Shown here: positions 52,098 through 59,937 of the stretch, one piece after another
Layout: each line of letters opens with the position of its first letter
How positions within the stretch are numbered: the stretch's first letter is position 1
NCBI GenBank assembly: GCA_043816165.1
Contig: JBDRIE010000033.1
Span: 11,921-75,920 of the forward strand
Length of the DNA: 64,000 nucleotides
Source of the DNA: JAACEU01 sp043816165
GTDB lineage: Bacteria; Patescibacteriota; Gracilibacteria; UBA1369; LOWO2-01-FULL-3
Reading direction: 5' to 3'
Translations under genes and position numbers: made by a program
The notes under the pieces: model-generated
Seen by the model: only the letters and a program-made list of their open reading frames with translations
What the model was told of the DNA's origin: nothing
Database searches by the model: none

Positions 52098-53012
52098 ATA
52101 CTCTTCGCATCTCTTCACCTCATCCTTACTCCCTATAAAAATTGGAGTTCTTTGATCTAACTTTTCTACCACCTTTTCCAAAATCCGCATTTTCCCATCA
52201 GTTGAAGCCCCACCAGCATGTTCCATTAACAAACTCATCGGTGCGCACTCAAACAAAAGCCTCAATTTTCCATCGGGAGCATCTTTGTATCCAGGATAAG
52301 AGAAAATCCCATTACCTTTCAGAAGAATTTGATTAATATCAGGAACCATTCCTCCGCTATATCGCAACGTATATTGCTCTTTCATCCAATAATTCACGAG
52401 CTTCAAATAATCCTCACGCACAGCACTCGCTCTCAAATTCCCGGGAGCAAACATTTTCCCTTCGCCGACATGAATATCACGATTATTCATCACAAATTCA
52501 CCTTTATCGTCCATCTGAAACTTCACAACTCCTTTTTTCACGGTCAAAATAATAGTTGTGCTCGGCCCATAAACAGCAATCATCGACGCCAGCTGATCAT
52601 CACCCTTCACTCCAATAAAAGTATCGGTCTTGTAAATTCCAACAATCGTTCCAACAGCCAAATTCACATCAACCAACGACGAACCATCCAAAGGATCATA
52701 ACAAGCACCATATTCCCCTTTCGAAGACCCCGCCGTGGCGGCGGCTCCAACGTCCATTTCATCAGGCAACTCCTCAGACGCAACCACACCCACATATTCA
52801 TTTTTCTTGAACAATTCCTCCAAAATTTTGTCGCTCAAAACATCCAAAGCCAGCTGTTCCTCCCCATAAATATTCTCAGTCCCGGCTTTTCCCTTATCAG
52901 AAATCTTTATCGCCTCGGCAATACTTGCTACCGCCTCCTTCAAAGTCATAAAAATCGAATGAAGTTCGTCAGAAACTCCAACTTCCTTCAAATATTCGCT
53001 TAAAGTCTGCAT
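52086..53012 (-). CDS. fbp: Fructose-1,6-bisphosphatase, class I
   Basis: Removes the C1 phosphate of fructose-1,6-bisphosphate, the committed step of gluconeogenesis. The 308-residue protein shows the class I set: VASEE (metal-binding Glu), DPLDGSSLVDVNLAVGTIVGIYK with the catalytic Asp residues, and the LRLLFECAPMSLLMEHAGGASTDG substrate site. Between SEE and DPLDG there are about five more residues than in E. coli, encoded by a GC-rich palindrome (52728-52744) that gives GAAATAG. It is the last gene of a fba-gap-fbp operon and starts 4 bases after gap. Confidence 0.93.
   Translation of the reverse strand: MQTLSEYLKEVGVSDELHSIFMTLKEAVASIAEAIKISDKGKAGTENIYGEEQLALDVLSDKILEELFKKNEYVGVVASEELPDEMDVGAAATAGSSKGEYGACYDPLDGSSLVDVNLAVGTIVGIYKTDTFIGVKGDDQLASMIAVYGPSTTIILTVKKGVVKFQMDDKGEFVMNNRDIHVGEGKMFAPGNLRASAVREDYLKLVNYWMKEQYTLRYSGGMVPDINQILLKGNGIFSYPGYKDAPDGKLRLLFECAPMSLLMEHAGGASTDGKMRILEKVVEKLDQRTPIFIGSKDEVKRCEEYLSS
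52728..52744. repeat. GC palindrome copy inside fbp
   Basis: CCCCGCC-GT-GGCGGCGG, a copy of the scattered GC palindrome kept in frame inside the fbp coding sequence, encoding GAAATAG in an exposed loop before DPLDGSS. Confidence 0.6.
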
Positions 53013-53016
53013 AATA

Positions 53017-54021
53017 TTAATGGTTAAACCACCTTAATAAATCTTGAATTCTACTCACATATCCCCATTCATTATCATACCAAGCAATCACTTTCACAAA
53101 ACCATCAGACATCACTTTTGTGCACAATGTATCAATAATCGATGAACGGCTATCTTTCCTAAAATCCACTGAAACCAAAGGTTCATCCTCAGTTCCCAAA
53201 ATCCCTTTCATATCACCTTTTTCATATTTCTTGAAAGCTCCATTCACATCCTCCACACTCACGCTTTCCTTAAGCTTCGCCACCACATCCAAACAAGAAA
53301 CAGTAGGAATTGGTACACGGAATGCCATCCCATCAACTTTTCCTTCAAGAGCGGGGATCACACGACCGAGAGACTTCATAGCCCCTGTAGTTGTAGGAAT
53401 TATTGACTCCGTAGTCGCACGAGCACGCCGAAAATCTTTCGGATTCGAATTATCAAGTAAGTTTTGGGTAAATGTAAACGCATGAATTGTAGTCACAAAT
53501 GAAGTCTCAACCCCAAAAGTTTCATGCAATACTTTCATTACCGGAGCCAGACAATTGGTAGTACAGGAAGCATTTGAAATCACTTTAAAATCTTTTGGAT
53601 CAAACTCTTTTTCGTTCACTCCCATCACAATATTTGGAACATCAAGATCCTTGCTGGGAGCGGTAATCAAAACTTTTTTCGCCCCGGCTTGCAAGTGCTT
53701 TTCCACATCTGCACGAGCCGTAAATTTTCCCGTAGATTCAATCACCACATCAATATCATGCTTTGCCCAATCGAGATCCGCCGGATCCTTTATCTGATAA
53801 ACATGTACCAATTTCCCATTCACCTTCAAATTATCCCCATCCACCTGAATATCAGCATCGCATTTCCCATAAAGAGAATCGTGCTTCAATAAATGCGCAT
53901 GAGAATCCGCCTCAGCTCGACTATTAATAGCTACAACTTCAATATCATCAGTTTCCAAAGCTTGTCTGTGAAAATCACGACCAATTCGACCATATCCATT
54001 AATTGCAATTTTTATCGGCAT
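53017..54021 (-). CDS. Glyceraldehyde-3-phosphate dehydrogenase, GapB-like (probably NADP type)
   Basis: 334 residues from the ATG at 54021. Catalytic motif ASCTTNCLAP with the active Cys is intact, with HAFT, RRARATTESIIPTTTGAMKSLG and WYDNEWGY. The coenzyme loop reads AINSRAEADSHAHLLKHDS: the Asp that binds NAD in GapA-type enzymes (usually VND or IND) is replaced by Ser. Loss of that Asp is the known mark of NADP-preferring, gluconeogenic GapB-type enzymes. It is encoded between fba and fbp, which fits a gluconeogenic role. The second GAPDH at 58096 keeps the Asp. The extra start at 54051 would add ten residues not found in the family. Confidence 0.88.
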   Translation of the reverse strand: MPIKIAINGYGRIGRDFHRQALETDDIEVVAINSRAEADSHAHLLKHDSLYGKCDADIQVDGDNLKVNGKLVHVYQIKDPADLDWAKHDIDVVIESTGKFTARADVEKHLQAGAKKVLITAPSKDLDVPNIVMGVNEKEFDPKDFKVISNASCTTNCLAPVMKVLHETFGVETSFVTTIHAFTFTQNLLDNSNPKDFRRARATTESIIPTTTGAMKSLGRVIPALEGKVDGMAFRVPIPTVSCLDVVAKLKESVSVEDVNGAFKKYEKGDMKGILGTEDEPLVSVDFRKDSRSSIIDTLCTKVMSDGFVKVIAWYDNEWGYVSRIQDLLRWFNH

Positions 54022-54064
54022 TTCCGTTAGTTGGTTATTTGATAAGCTCACTTCGGCTCCATAA

Positions 54065-54080
54065 CCCCGCCAGGGCGGGG
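54065..54080. repeat. GC palindrome copy between fba and gap
   Basis: CCCCGCC-AG-GGCGGGG. It sits in the short gap between fba and gap and could also act as an mRNA hairpin. Confidence 0.7.
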
Positions 54081-54090
54081 ATTCTTCGCC

Positions 54091-55185
54091 TTATTCGCGG
54101 GTCGCTCCCCTTCGGGGGCCAGCGACATGACCCTTCGGGCCTTCGCGCCATGCGCTCGCATATAATTCCGATTTTCCGCTACCCAAAAATGCATCCCGCA
54201 TCATCATAGCAACGTGCTGCGTCATTGCCTTTTCGGCTTCGGTGAAATCGAGTTTATCCCATTCTTCTTCAAACTGATCTAATACTTTTCGACGTGGACG
54301 ACCCAACTCTTCACCTCTCTTATCCATTCTATCAAGCAATTCTTGTGGAAAATGTTTAAACCAAATGTCAGAAATACTTGTAGCATAGTTAAACTTACGT
54401 GCCCCGTTCTCAACACACTTATTGAAAACTTCAGGAGTCAACCCGCTACCTCCATGCATTACACCATAAGCGCTCAAAGGTCGAACCATTAAGCATATTT
54501 CCTTTATTCGATCAAAACCAATAATAGGCTGCTTCAAATAGTTTCCATGCCCATTCCCAACAAAGAATGCAATCGCATCCGCCTCGGTTTCCTCAATAAG
54601 CCTCTTACAATCTTCCGCTTTTGAATAATACTGAGTAATGGTCTCTTCCACATTCGGATCCGCAAGTGCCGCAGCATTTCCGATTTCCCCATCCTCAACT
54701 TCCAGAGAAATCCCCAGAGGATGAATACGAGCCGCAACTTCCTTACATTTAGCTATATTTTCGTCTAATGGATACTTGGACAAATCAACCTCAGCTGAAG
54801 AAAACCCAGCTTCGATTGTTCTTTGGATACATCCATCAACATCTTTTTGAATATGATCATGATGAAGACAAACCGGAACGCTATATCCATACTTTTCAAT
54901 CATTTTTTCGATTGCAGGATAAGCAAAGCCGGCCAATCTCTCCGGTGACATATTACAATAAACCGCCTCACTCTCAGCAATTTCCAGAATCACAGGAGAC
55001 TTCTCCTGCCAAGCCGCCTCAAGAACAGCATTTAATATAAATCGACTCCTCGCATTACACGCAGGAATTCCAAATCCGTGCTCATCCGCAACAGATAGAA
55101 GAGTTTGCAAATTAGACAAAGTGTATCCCCCAGTCATTTCTCGCACATGAGGATTATTTGCCTTAGAAAATTCAGCAACCACCAT
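54091..55185 (-). CDS. Class II fructose-bisphosphate aldolase
   Basis: 364 residues of a zinc-dependent aldolase, which joins or splits triose phosphates to fructose-1,6-bisphosphate. Motifs include PVCLHHDHIQKDVDGC (zinc-binding H-x-D-H), EVDLSKYPLDENIAKC, LEVEDGEIG, a GNGHGNY segment (second zinc His), VMHGGSGLTPE (phosphate binding) and KFNYATSISDIWF. The last 16 or so residues (after SELYASAW) are encoded by GC-rich hairpins at 54091-54146 (for example GTCGCT...AGCGAC) and do not look like aldolase, so the original stop may have been lost to an insertion. It heads the fba-gap-fbp operon. Confidence 0.92.
   Translation of the reverse strand: MVVAEFSKANNPHVREMTGGYTLSNLQTLLSVADEHGFGIPACNARSRFILNAVLEAAWQEKSPVILEIAESEAVYCNMSPERLAGFAYPAIEKMIEKYGYSVPVCLHHDHIQKDVDGCIQRTIEAGFSSAEVDLSKYPLDENIAKCKEVAARIHPLGISLEVEDGEIGNAAALADPNVEETITQYYSKAEDCKRLIEETEADAIAFFVGNGHGNYLKQPIIGFDRIKEICLMVRPLSAYGVMHGGSGLTPEVFNKCVENGARKFNYATSISDIWFKHFPQELLDRMDKRGEELGRPRRKVLDQFEEEWDKLDFTEAEKAMTQHVAMMMRDAFLGSGKSELYASAWREGPKGHVAGPRRGATRE
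54101..54126. repeat. GC hairpin inside the 3' end of fba
   Basis: GTCGCT-CCCC-TTC-GGGG-GCC-AGCGAC. Together with 54127-54145 it encodes the odd tail of the aldolase. Confidence 0.55.
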
Positions 55186-55272
55186 AGTCTATAGGTTTAT
55201 GAAATAAATGCCCTTTAAAAGCCGATTCGAGAATAATAGAATCCCTTAATAAACTCAACTTAAAATTATCAT

Positions 55273-55626
55273 CTATTTACTGGCAATCGCCGTATCGCTG
55301 TTCATATAAACGATTTGATTTGGTTTTTTCATTGACTGAACCTTCGAAGATTGCTGAATGTAATTTAGAGAACGAACTTGGGAGATTTGCATGTCCATCC
55401 TTTCGCTCTCCTTAACAATTTCCTGATGGGCAGACTCAAGAGAATTAAGAACATAACCTTTTGTTACTTGTCGTGCTGAAAACATTAATGCTATCACCGT
55501 AATAAGCGCAACAAACACAACAAGAGAAGTAATCAGAAATGCAGGACCAAGCTCAAGTTTAGGAAATAACCGGCGAATTAAGCTTCGTCTGTATTCTGTA
55601 CCTCGATTAAGAATGAGTTGTGACAT
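55273..55626 (-). CDS. ftsL: FtsL-like cell-division protein
   Basis: 117 residues. A basic cytoplasmic start (RRSLIRRLFPKLE), one membrane segment at about 28-50 (AFLITSLVVFVALITVIALMF) and an outer coiled coil at about 60-90 (LESAHQEIVKESERMDMQISQVR in part). It lies 41 bases after rsmH on the same strand, the position of ftsL in the division and cell-wall cluster. FtsL sequences are poorly conserved, so the call rests on position and topology. No ftsI follows: the next gene is fba. Confidence 0.6.
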   Translation of the reverse strand: MSQLILNRGTEYRRSLIRRLFPKLELGPAFLITSLVVFVALITVIALMFSARQVTKGYVLNSLESAHQEIVKESERMDMQISQVRSLNYIQQSSKVQSMKKPNQIVYMNSDTAIASK

Positions 55627-55667
55627 TTATTTTTAAGTGATAAGAATGAGTGAGTTTAGGGAGGAAC

Positions 55668-56639
55668 CTATGGGTTCCTGAGTTTTTCATATGCTCTTAG
55701 CTTCGCGCTTCTGCTCCGTGGATTCTCTGTAATCTCTTGATCTGTAGGTATTACCGGTTTTTTTGTAAGTTTTTTCACTATTGGATCGCCGAATGTTTGG
55801 TATATAGACTGTTCTTCTGTAGCAGGTGGTTTCTCCAACTCTTTAAAGAACTTCTTTACGATGCGATCTTCTAGTGAATGATAGGAAATTATGACAACCC
55901 TTCCACCTATCTTCAGGACCTCCATTGATTGTTCGAGCGTTTCTTTTAGAACGTTGAGCTCGTCGTTTACTTCGATTCGAAGGGCTTGAAATATTTTGGT
56001 GGCCGGGTGTGTTTTTGATGCTTTCTTTGATCTCTTTCTTGGGAGAATCGCCTCTAGAAACTCACCAAATTCAGTTGTTGTACTAAATTTTTTATCGTTT
56101 CTTCTAGAACATATCTCCCTGGCAGCCTTTCTAGACATTTTTTCCTCTCCATATTCGAAGAAAATTTTAGTCAATTCTTCCTCAGAGTAAGTATTTATAA
56201 CTATCTCTGCAGTCAGCTCTCCTTGCGGATCAAATCTCATATCCAGAGGACCTTCTTTTGAAAAAGAGAATCCCCTACTCGCATCATCTACATGAGGAGA
56301 AGAAAGACCAAGATCAAACAAAATTGCATCAATCTGCATTTCCTGGTTGGTAGAGACACTGCGCTTCGCTGCGTGTCTGCCGGTAATCCTACTTTTCAAG
56401 TGTCGAAAATTATCGTGAATGAAATCAATTTGTTTTTCATAGTTCTTCAATCTCTTTTTTGCCTCTTCCAGGTTCCTTTCATCCTGCTCAAAAGCAATCA
56501 ATCTTCCCTTTTCTCCAATGCTTCTGAGAATCTCTGCAGCATGTCCACCTAAACCTAATGTTGCGTCTACCACTACTTCTCCACCTTTCAAATTTAGATA
56601 TTTTTGAACATCATTTTTTAAAACTGACACGTGTTCCAT
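55668..56639 (-). CDS. rsmH: 16S rRNA (cytosine-1402-N4) methyltransferase
   Basis: RsmH methylates C1402 of 16S rRNA in the decoding site. The 323-residue protein has the start EHVSVLKNDVQKYLNL, motif I VVDATLGLGGHAAEIL, AFEQDERNL, and ILFDLGLSSPHVDDASRGFSFSKEGPLDMRFD, then ARRICSRR-like AAREICSRR, KIFQALRIEVNDEL and YHSLEDRIVKKFF. A loop of about 17 residues between FRHLKSRI and IDAILFDLG (GRHAAKRSVSTNQ) is longer than usual and coincides with a DNA hairpin at 56354-56378. It begins the rsmH-ftsL pair. Confidence 0.95.
   Translation of the reverse strand: MEHVSVLKNDVQKYLNLKGGEVVVDATLGLGGHAAEILRSIGEKGRLIAFEQDERNLEEAKKRLKNYEKQIDFIHDNFRHLKSRITGRHAAKRSVSTNQEMQIDAILFDLGLSSPHVDDASRGFSFSKEGPLDMRFDPQGELTAEIVINTYSEEELTKIFFEYGEEKMSRKAAREICSRRNDKKFSTTTEFGEFLEAILPRKRSKKASKTHPATKIFQALRIEVNDELNVLKETLEQSMEVLKIGGRVVIISYHSLEDRIVKKFFKELEKPPATEEQSIYQTFGDPIVKKLTKKPVIPTDQEITENPRSRSAKLRAYEKLRNP
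56354..56378. repeat. Palindrome inside rsmH
   Basis: AGACAC and GTGTCT enclose GCG-CTT-CGC with two unpaired sides. The segment encodes an extra surface loop of RsmH and resembles the second-type hairpins in rnpB and grpE. Confidence 0.5.
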
Positions 56640-56995
56640 TTCGGCTTCAAATAAAGGATTCTACCACTTTTATCTCTCTCGATGTTCAAAACTTGTGCGC
56701 AAACTGTGTATAATTTTTTTACACCACACTTATGTCTAAAACTAAGCCAAAATCCACTTTTCGTCAACATTATAAACAATGAGAAGTGCAAAAAAACTAG
56801 TCAACCCAGAGCAAAAACAAGCAACCATCAGCTAACAACGAACAATTACCTCTTTTTGAAAATCAAATTGGCATATACCATCATTGTAGTATAACTTTTT
56901 TGAACGGGCTTATATTTAAATTCCAACATCACAATAACAAACAAATCTCTAATATTCCCTTTACCTTCCAAAAAATTAAGAGTTAAATTAAACTC
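56640..56995 (+). other. Non-coding gap with promoter and remnants of a small gene
   Basis: 356 bases lie between divergent rsmH and the small membrane gene. A promoter-like pair TTCAAA, 18 bases, TATAAT (56685-56714) points right. It is followed by an ATG at 56731 giving a 16-residue frame MSKTKPKSTFRQHYKQ, whose stop overlaps a second ATG (56778) with an 18-residue frame, and a third frame reads NNEQLPLFENQIG. Three short frames in different phases look like one small gene broken by frameshifts, but a genuine small-peptide gene cannot be excluded. The rest shows nothing. Confidence 0.3.
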
Positions 56996-57463
56996 ATGGT
57001 TCCAGAACTAATAGTCTTCTTTACAGCTATGGCTCCCTTTCTTGAGCTCAAGCTCGCAATTCCAGTAGGGATGAGCTTTGGACTTTCCACAACAACAATT
57101 TTTCTATTTGCTGTTCCGGGAGCAATCCTGCCGGGAGCCATAATGCTAGCCTTAATCGGACCAATTTCAAGATTTTTACGAAAAAGATCTCAGTACATGG
57201 ATAGATTCTTTGAAAAACTATTCAACAAAACAAGAAAAGAACACACAAAAAGATTCAATAGATACGAAGCAATCCTTATTATAATATTAATAGCAATTCC
57301 TCTCCCCGGAAGTGGAACAAGCGTAGCCGCATTAATTGCATTCGTGTTTGGCGTCGACTACTGGAAAAGCATAACTTTAATGCTAATAGGAACAATTATC
57401 GGAGCAATACTGGTAACTGCAGGTTTCGGCTCAATTTTCAAAATCCTGGACCTCTTCACATAA
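56996..57463 (+). CDS. Small membrane protein of the COG2426/small multidrug export-like family
   Basis: 155 residues with about four membrane segments. The N-terminus shows a conserved Pro-Phe-Leu-Glu-Leu-(R/K) pattern (MAPFLELKLAIPVG), a central charged cytoplasmic region (FEKLFNKTRKEHTKRF) and PLPGSGTSVAALIAFVFGV, all typical of the family named putative small multi-drug export protein, whose function has not been shown. It overlaps the convergent tsaC gene by 8 bases. Confidence 0.75.
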   Translation: MVPELIVFFTAMAPFLELKLAIPVGMSFGLSTTTIFLFAVPGAILPGAIMLALIGPISRFLRKRSQYMDRFFEKLFNKTRKEHTKRFNRYEAILIIILIAIPLPGSGTSVAALIAFVFGVDYWKSITLMLIGTIIGAILVTAGFGSIFKILDLFT

Positions 57464-58046
57464 AGAGATCTCTTGGGTCAATATCCCCCTGTCGAAGAAC
57501 CTGAACATTATCCCCCACCACCTTCACAACGGTAGAAGGCTTATTTTTCAAAATCTCACCTCCATCAACAATCAAATCAACTCCTTCCAGATCATCGGCA
57601 TTATATAGAGGCTCGCCTCCCGACTTATTCGCGCTGGTAGTAGTAATGGGACTACCAAATTCACTTACCATTTTTGCACTAAAATCATCTGATGAATATC
57701 TGATAGAAACACCCTCATGCCCCTTATTCAAAAACTCTGGCAAAGACTTTTTCCTCGGAACAACTATAGACAAAGCTCCAGGCCAATATTTCTGCGCCAA
57801 TTCATTAGCTTTTTCCGAAAAAACCCCATACTCCTGCGCCATATCAAACCCATCAACCAAAATACTCAGAGGCTTATCAGCATCGCGACCTTTCAGCCTG
57901 TACAACTTCTCCAGAGCCGCTTCATTAAAAACATCCACCGCCAACCCATAGCAAGTTTCAGTCGGATGCATCACAACTCCCCCGCTTCTCAATACATCGA
58001 CTGCACGAGAAATCGCTTTCTTATCTGTTATTTTTATCTTTTCCAT
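57456..58046 (-). CDS. tsaC: L-threonylcarbamoyladenylate synthase
   Basis: Makes threonylcarbamoyl-AMP from threonine, bicarbonate and ATP, the first step of t6A37 tRNA modification. From the ATG at 58046, 196 residues in a YrdC/Sua5 fold: GGVVMHPTETCYGLAVDVFN, LYRLKGRDADKPLSILV, QKYWPGALSIVVPR, GVSIRYSSDDF and SPITTTSANKSGGEPL. It lacks the Sua5 C-terminal domain, so it is TsaC type. It diverges from the second GAPDH, with the two starts 50 bases apart. The longer start at 58061 was rejected because it adds nothing conserved. Confidence 0.93.
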   Translation of the reverse strand: MEKIKITDKKAISRAVDVLRSGGVVMHPTETCYGLAVDVFNEAALEKLYRLKGRDADKPLSILVDGFDMAQEYGVFSEKANELAQKYWPGALSIVVPRKKSLPEFLNKGHEGVSIRYSSDDFSAKMVSEFGSPITTTSANKSGGEPLYNADDLEGVDLIVDGGEILKNKPSTVVKVVGDNVQVLRQGDIDPRDLFM

Positions 58047-58095
58047 AAATCTTATATACATTATACTTCACCCACAAACAATAACCTTTTAAAAA

Positions 58096-59106
58096 ATGAA
58101 ACCAAAAGTTGCACTAAACGGCTTCGGAAGAATAGGTCGTCAAATTTTCCGAATAAACCTGGAAAAAGACTACTTTGACATAGTAGCAATCAACGATCTT
58201 TCAGATTCAAAAACAATGGCACATTTACTAAAATACGATTCGAATTATGGAACTCTGAAAAATGAAGTAACCCACGAAGACAAAGACATAGTGGTTGATG
58301 GGAAAAAATACGATGTATTCACAGAAAGAGATCCTGAACAACTTCCTTGGGCTGATCTGGGAGTAGATGTAGTAATTGAAGCAACAGGAGTATTCCGAAC
58401 ACGCGAAGGAGCACAAAAACACATCAACGCAGGAGCAAAAAAAGTGATTCTGACCGCTCCGGGAAAAGACGAAATCGATTTCACAACAGTTTTGGGAGTC
58501 AACGATGACAAATACGATCCGGCAACCCACAACATCATCTCAAACGCATCTTGTACAACAAACTGCCTTGCACCAATCGCAAAAGTCCTAAACGATACAT
58601 TCGGAATCGAAAAAGGCCTAATGACAACAATCCACTCCTATACAACATCACAAAAGATACTCGACATGTCAGACAAAGACCTAAGAAGAGCACGTGCCGC
58701 AGGAGAATCAATGATCCCAACAACCACAGGAGCCGCAAAAGCGGTAGCAATGGTACTCCCGGAACTCAAGGGCAAACTAAACGGAATGGCAATCAGAATC
58801 CCAACTCCAACAGTTTCTCTCGTAGATCTAACCTTTGTATCCGGAAAATCAACTACAGTAGAAGAGGTTAACGCGGCATTGAAATCCGCAGCAGACGGTC
58901 CAATGAAAGGATATCTCGGCTACAGCACAGAACCGTTAGTCTCAATTGACTACAAAGGAAACCAAAACTCATCAACAGTCGACGCCCTCTCCACAGAAGT
59001 AATCGGCGATAACCTCGTCAAAGTCCTCTCCTGGTACGACAACGAATGGGGCTACAGCTCAAGAGTTGTGGATTTGGTGAAAATGATTGGAGACCGCGCA
59101 GCATAG
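58096..59106 (+). CDS. gap: Glyceraldehyde-3-phosphate dehydrogenase, NAD type
   Basis: 336 residues. The Rossmann start VALNGFGRIGRQIFR, the coenzyme loop VAINDLSDSKTMAHLLKYDS with the NAD-selecting Asp, and the catalytic ASCTTNCLAP with the active Cys are all present, as are HSYT, RRARAAGESMIPTTTGAAKAV and WYDNEWGYSSRV. This is the glycolytic type. It is monocistronic, about 110 bases before hrcA, and closed by a GC palindrome at 59125-59140. The GapB-like enzyme at 53017 shares the fold but differs in the coenzyme loop. Confidence 0.95.
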   Translation: MKPKVALNGFGRIGRQIFRINLEKDYFDIVAINDLSDSKTMAHLLKYDSNYGTLKNEVTHEDKDIVVDGKKYDVFTERDPEQLPWADLGVDVVIEATGVFRTREGAQKHINAGAKKVILTAPGKDEIDFTTVLGVNDDKYDPATHNIISNASCTTNCLAPIAKVLNDTFGIEKGLMTTIHSYTTSQKILDMSDKDLRRARAAGESMIPTTTGAAKAVAMVLPELKGKLNGMAIRIPTPTVSLVDLTFVSGKSTTVEEVNAALKSAADGPMKGYLGYSTEPLVSIDYKGNQNSSTVDALSTEVIGDNLVKVLSWYDNEWGYSSRVVDLVKMIGDRAA

Positions 59107-59124
59107 GCTCGCAGAGTCAGTTCC

Positions 59125-59140
59125 CCCCGCCAAGGCGGGG
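59125..59140. repeat. GC palindrome copy after gap
   Basis: CCCCGCC-AA-GGCGGGG, 18 bases past the gap stop. It could act as a transcript end, though no T-run follows. Confidence 0.7.
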
Positions 59141-59162
59141 CAGGGTCGGGACAGCGAAGCTC

Positions 59163-59203
59163 TTGAACAAAAAAAATTAGCACTGTATAATAGGTAGTGC
59201 TAA
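59163..59203 (+). promoter_or_regulatory. hrcA promoter with overlapping CIRCE operator
   Basis: TTGAAC (59163-59168), 17 bases, TATAAT (59186-59191). The CIRCE operator TTAGCACTg-N9-tAGTGCTAA spans 59177-59203 with the TATAAT inside its 9-base spacer. The two inner bases of the arms differ from consensus. HrcA would repress its own gene here. Confidence 0.85.
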
Positions 59204-59217
59204 TTTCACATACGCAA

Positions 59218-59937
59218 ATGTCCGAAGAACGCAAAAAAAGGGTATTACAAGCAATCATAAAACACTTTGTTGAAACCGCTGAACCTGTGGGATCAAACAC
59301 CATACTCGTCAGCTATAAATTCCACGTATCCCCCGCCACAATCAGAAACGACATGATGTCGCTCGAACAGGAAGGATTCATTTTTCAACCACACACTTCA
59401 GCAGGCAGAGTACCAACAGACAAAGGATACAGAGCATTTGTCGATGAAATTACCGATTATGAAATAGCAAGAAAGGAAGTCCAAAAAGCCCTTGTACATA
59501 TTAAACAGGAACACAAAACCCAAAAAATAAGAGAACGCCTACACGACGCGGTCTCTCTAATGGCAAGAGCCACAAACCTCGTGAGTTTCGCAACAACCCC
59601 CGACAACAACCGAACGTTTTTTCTGGGGATGTCCAACGTTCTCAAACAACCGGAATTCGCCCACGACTCAGTACGAGCATGCGAAGTAATCGAAGTTCTC
59701 GAAAAGCATGACAATTTCGTAAACACACTAAACAATCTGGAAGTCACAGACCAAGTAAAAGCATTTATCGGAGAAGAAAATATTCTCCCTCAAACCCAAA
59801 GTTGTTCAATAATCGTAACAAAATACCAAAAAGACGGCTTTGAAGGTTATTTCGGAGTACTCGGTCCAAAACGTATGCGTTACGCATTCAATATCGTAAT
59901 GGTCGAAGAAATTAAAAAATTATTAGATGAATCATAA
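59218..59937 (+). CDS. hrcA: Heat-inducible transcription repressor HrcA (short form)
   Basis: HrcA binds CIRCE operators and is kept active by GroEL. From the ATG at 59218 it has 239 residues: a winged-helix N-terminus (RKKRVLQAIIKHFVETAEPVGS...VSPATIRNDMMSLEQEGFI), a shortened middle, and the conserved end GFEGYFGVLGPKRMRYAFNIVMVEE. Common HrcA is about 340 residues; the missing 100 are in the middle dimerisation/inserted region. The GTG at 59197 is rejected as a start because it lies inside the CIRCE operator. It overlaps grpE by 11 bases. Confidence 0.92.
   Translation: MSEERKKRVLQAIIKHFVETAEPVGSNTILVSYKFHVSPATIRNDMMSLEQEGFIFQPHTSAGRVPTDKGYRAFVDEITDYEIARKEVQKALVHIKQEHKTQKIRERLHDAVSLMARATNLVSFATTPDNNRTFFLGMSNVLKQPEFAHDSVRACEVIEVLEKHDNFVNTLNNLEVTDQVKAFIGEENILPQTQSCSIIVTKYQKDGFEGYFGVLGPKRMRYAFNIVMVEEIKKLLDES

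Noticed and set aside
59197..59217. GTG start of hrcA giving seven more residues
   Set aside because: The GTG is inside the right arm of the CIRCE operator and at the predicted transcription start; the ATG at 59218 begins the conserved winged helix.
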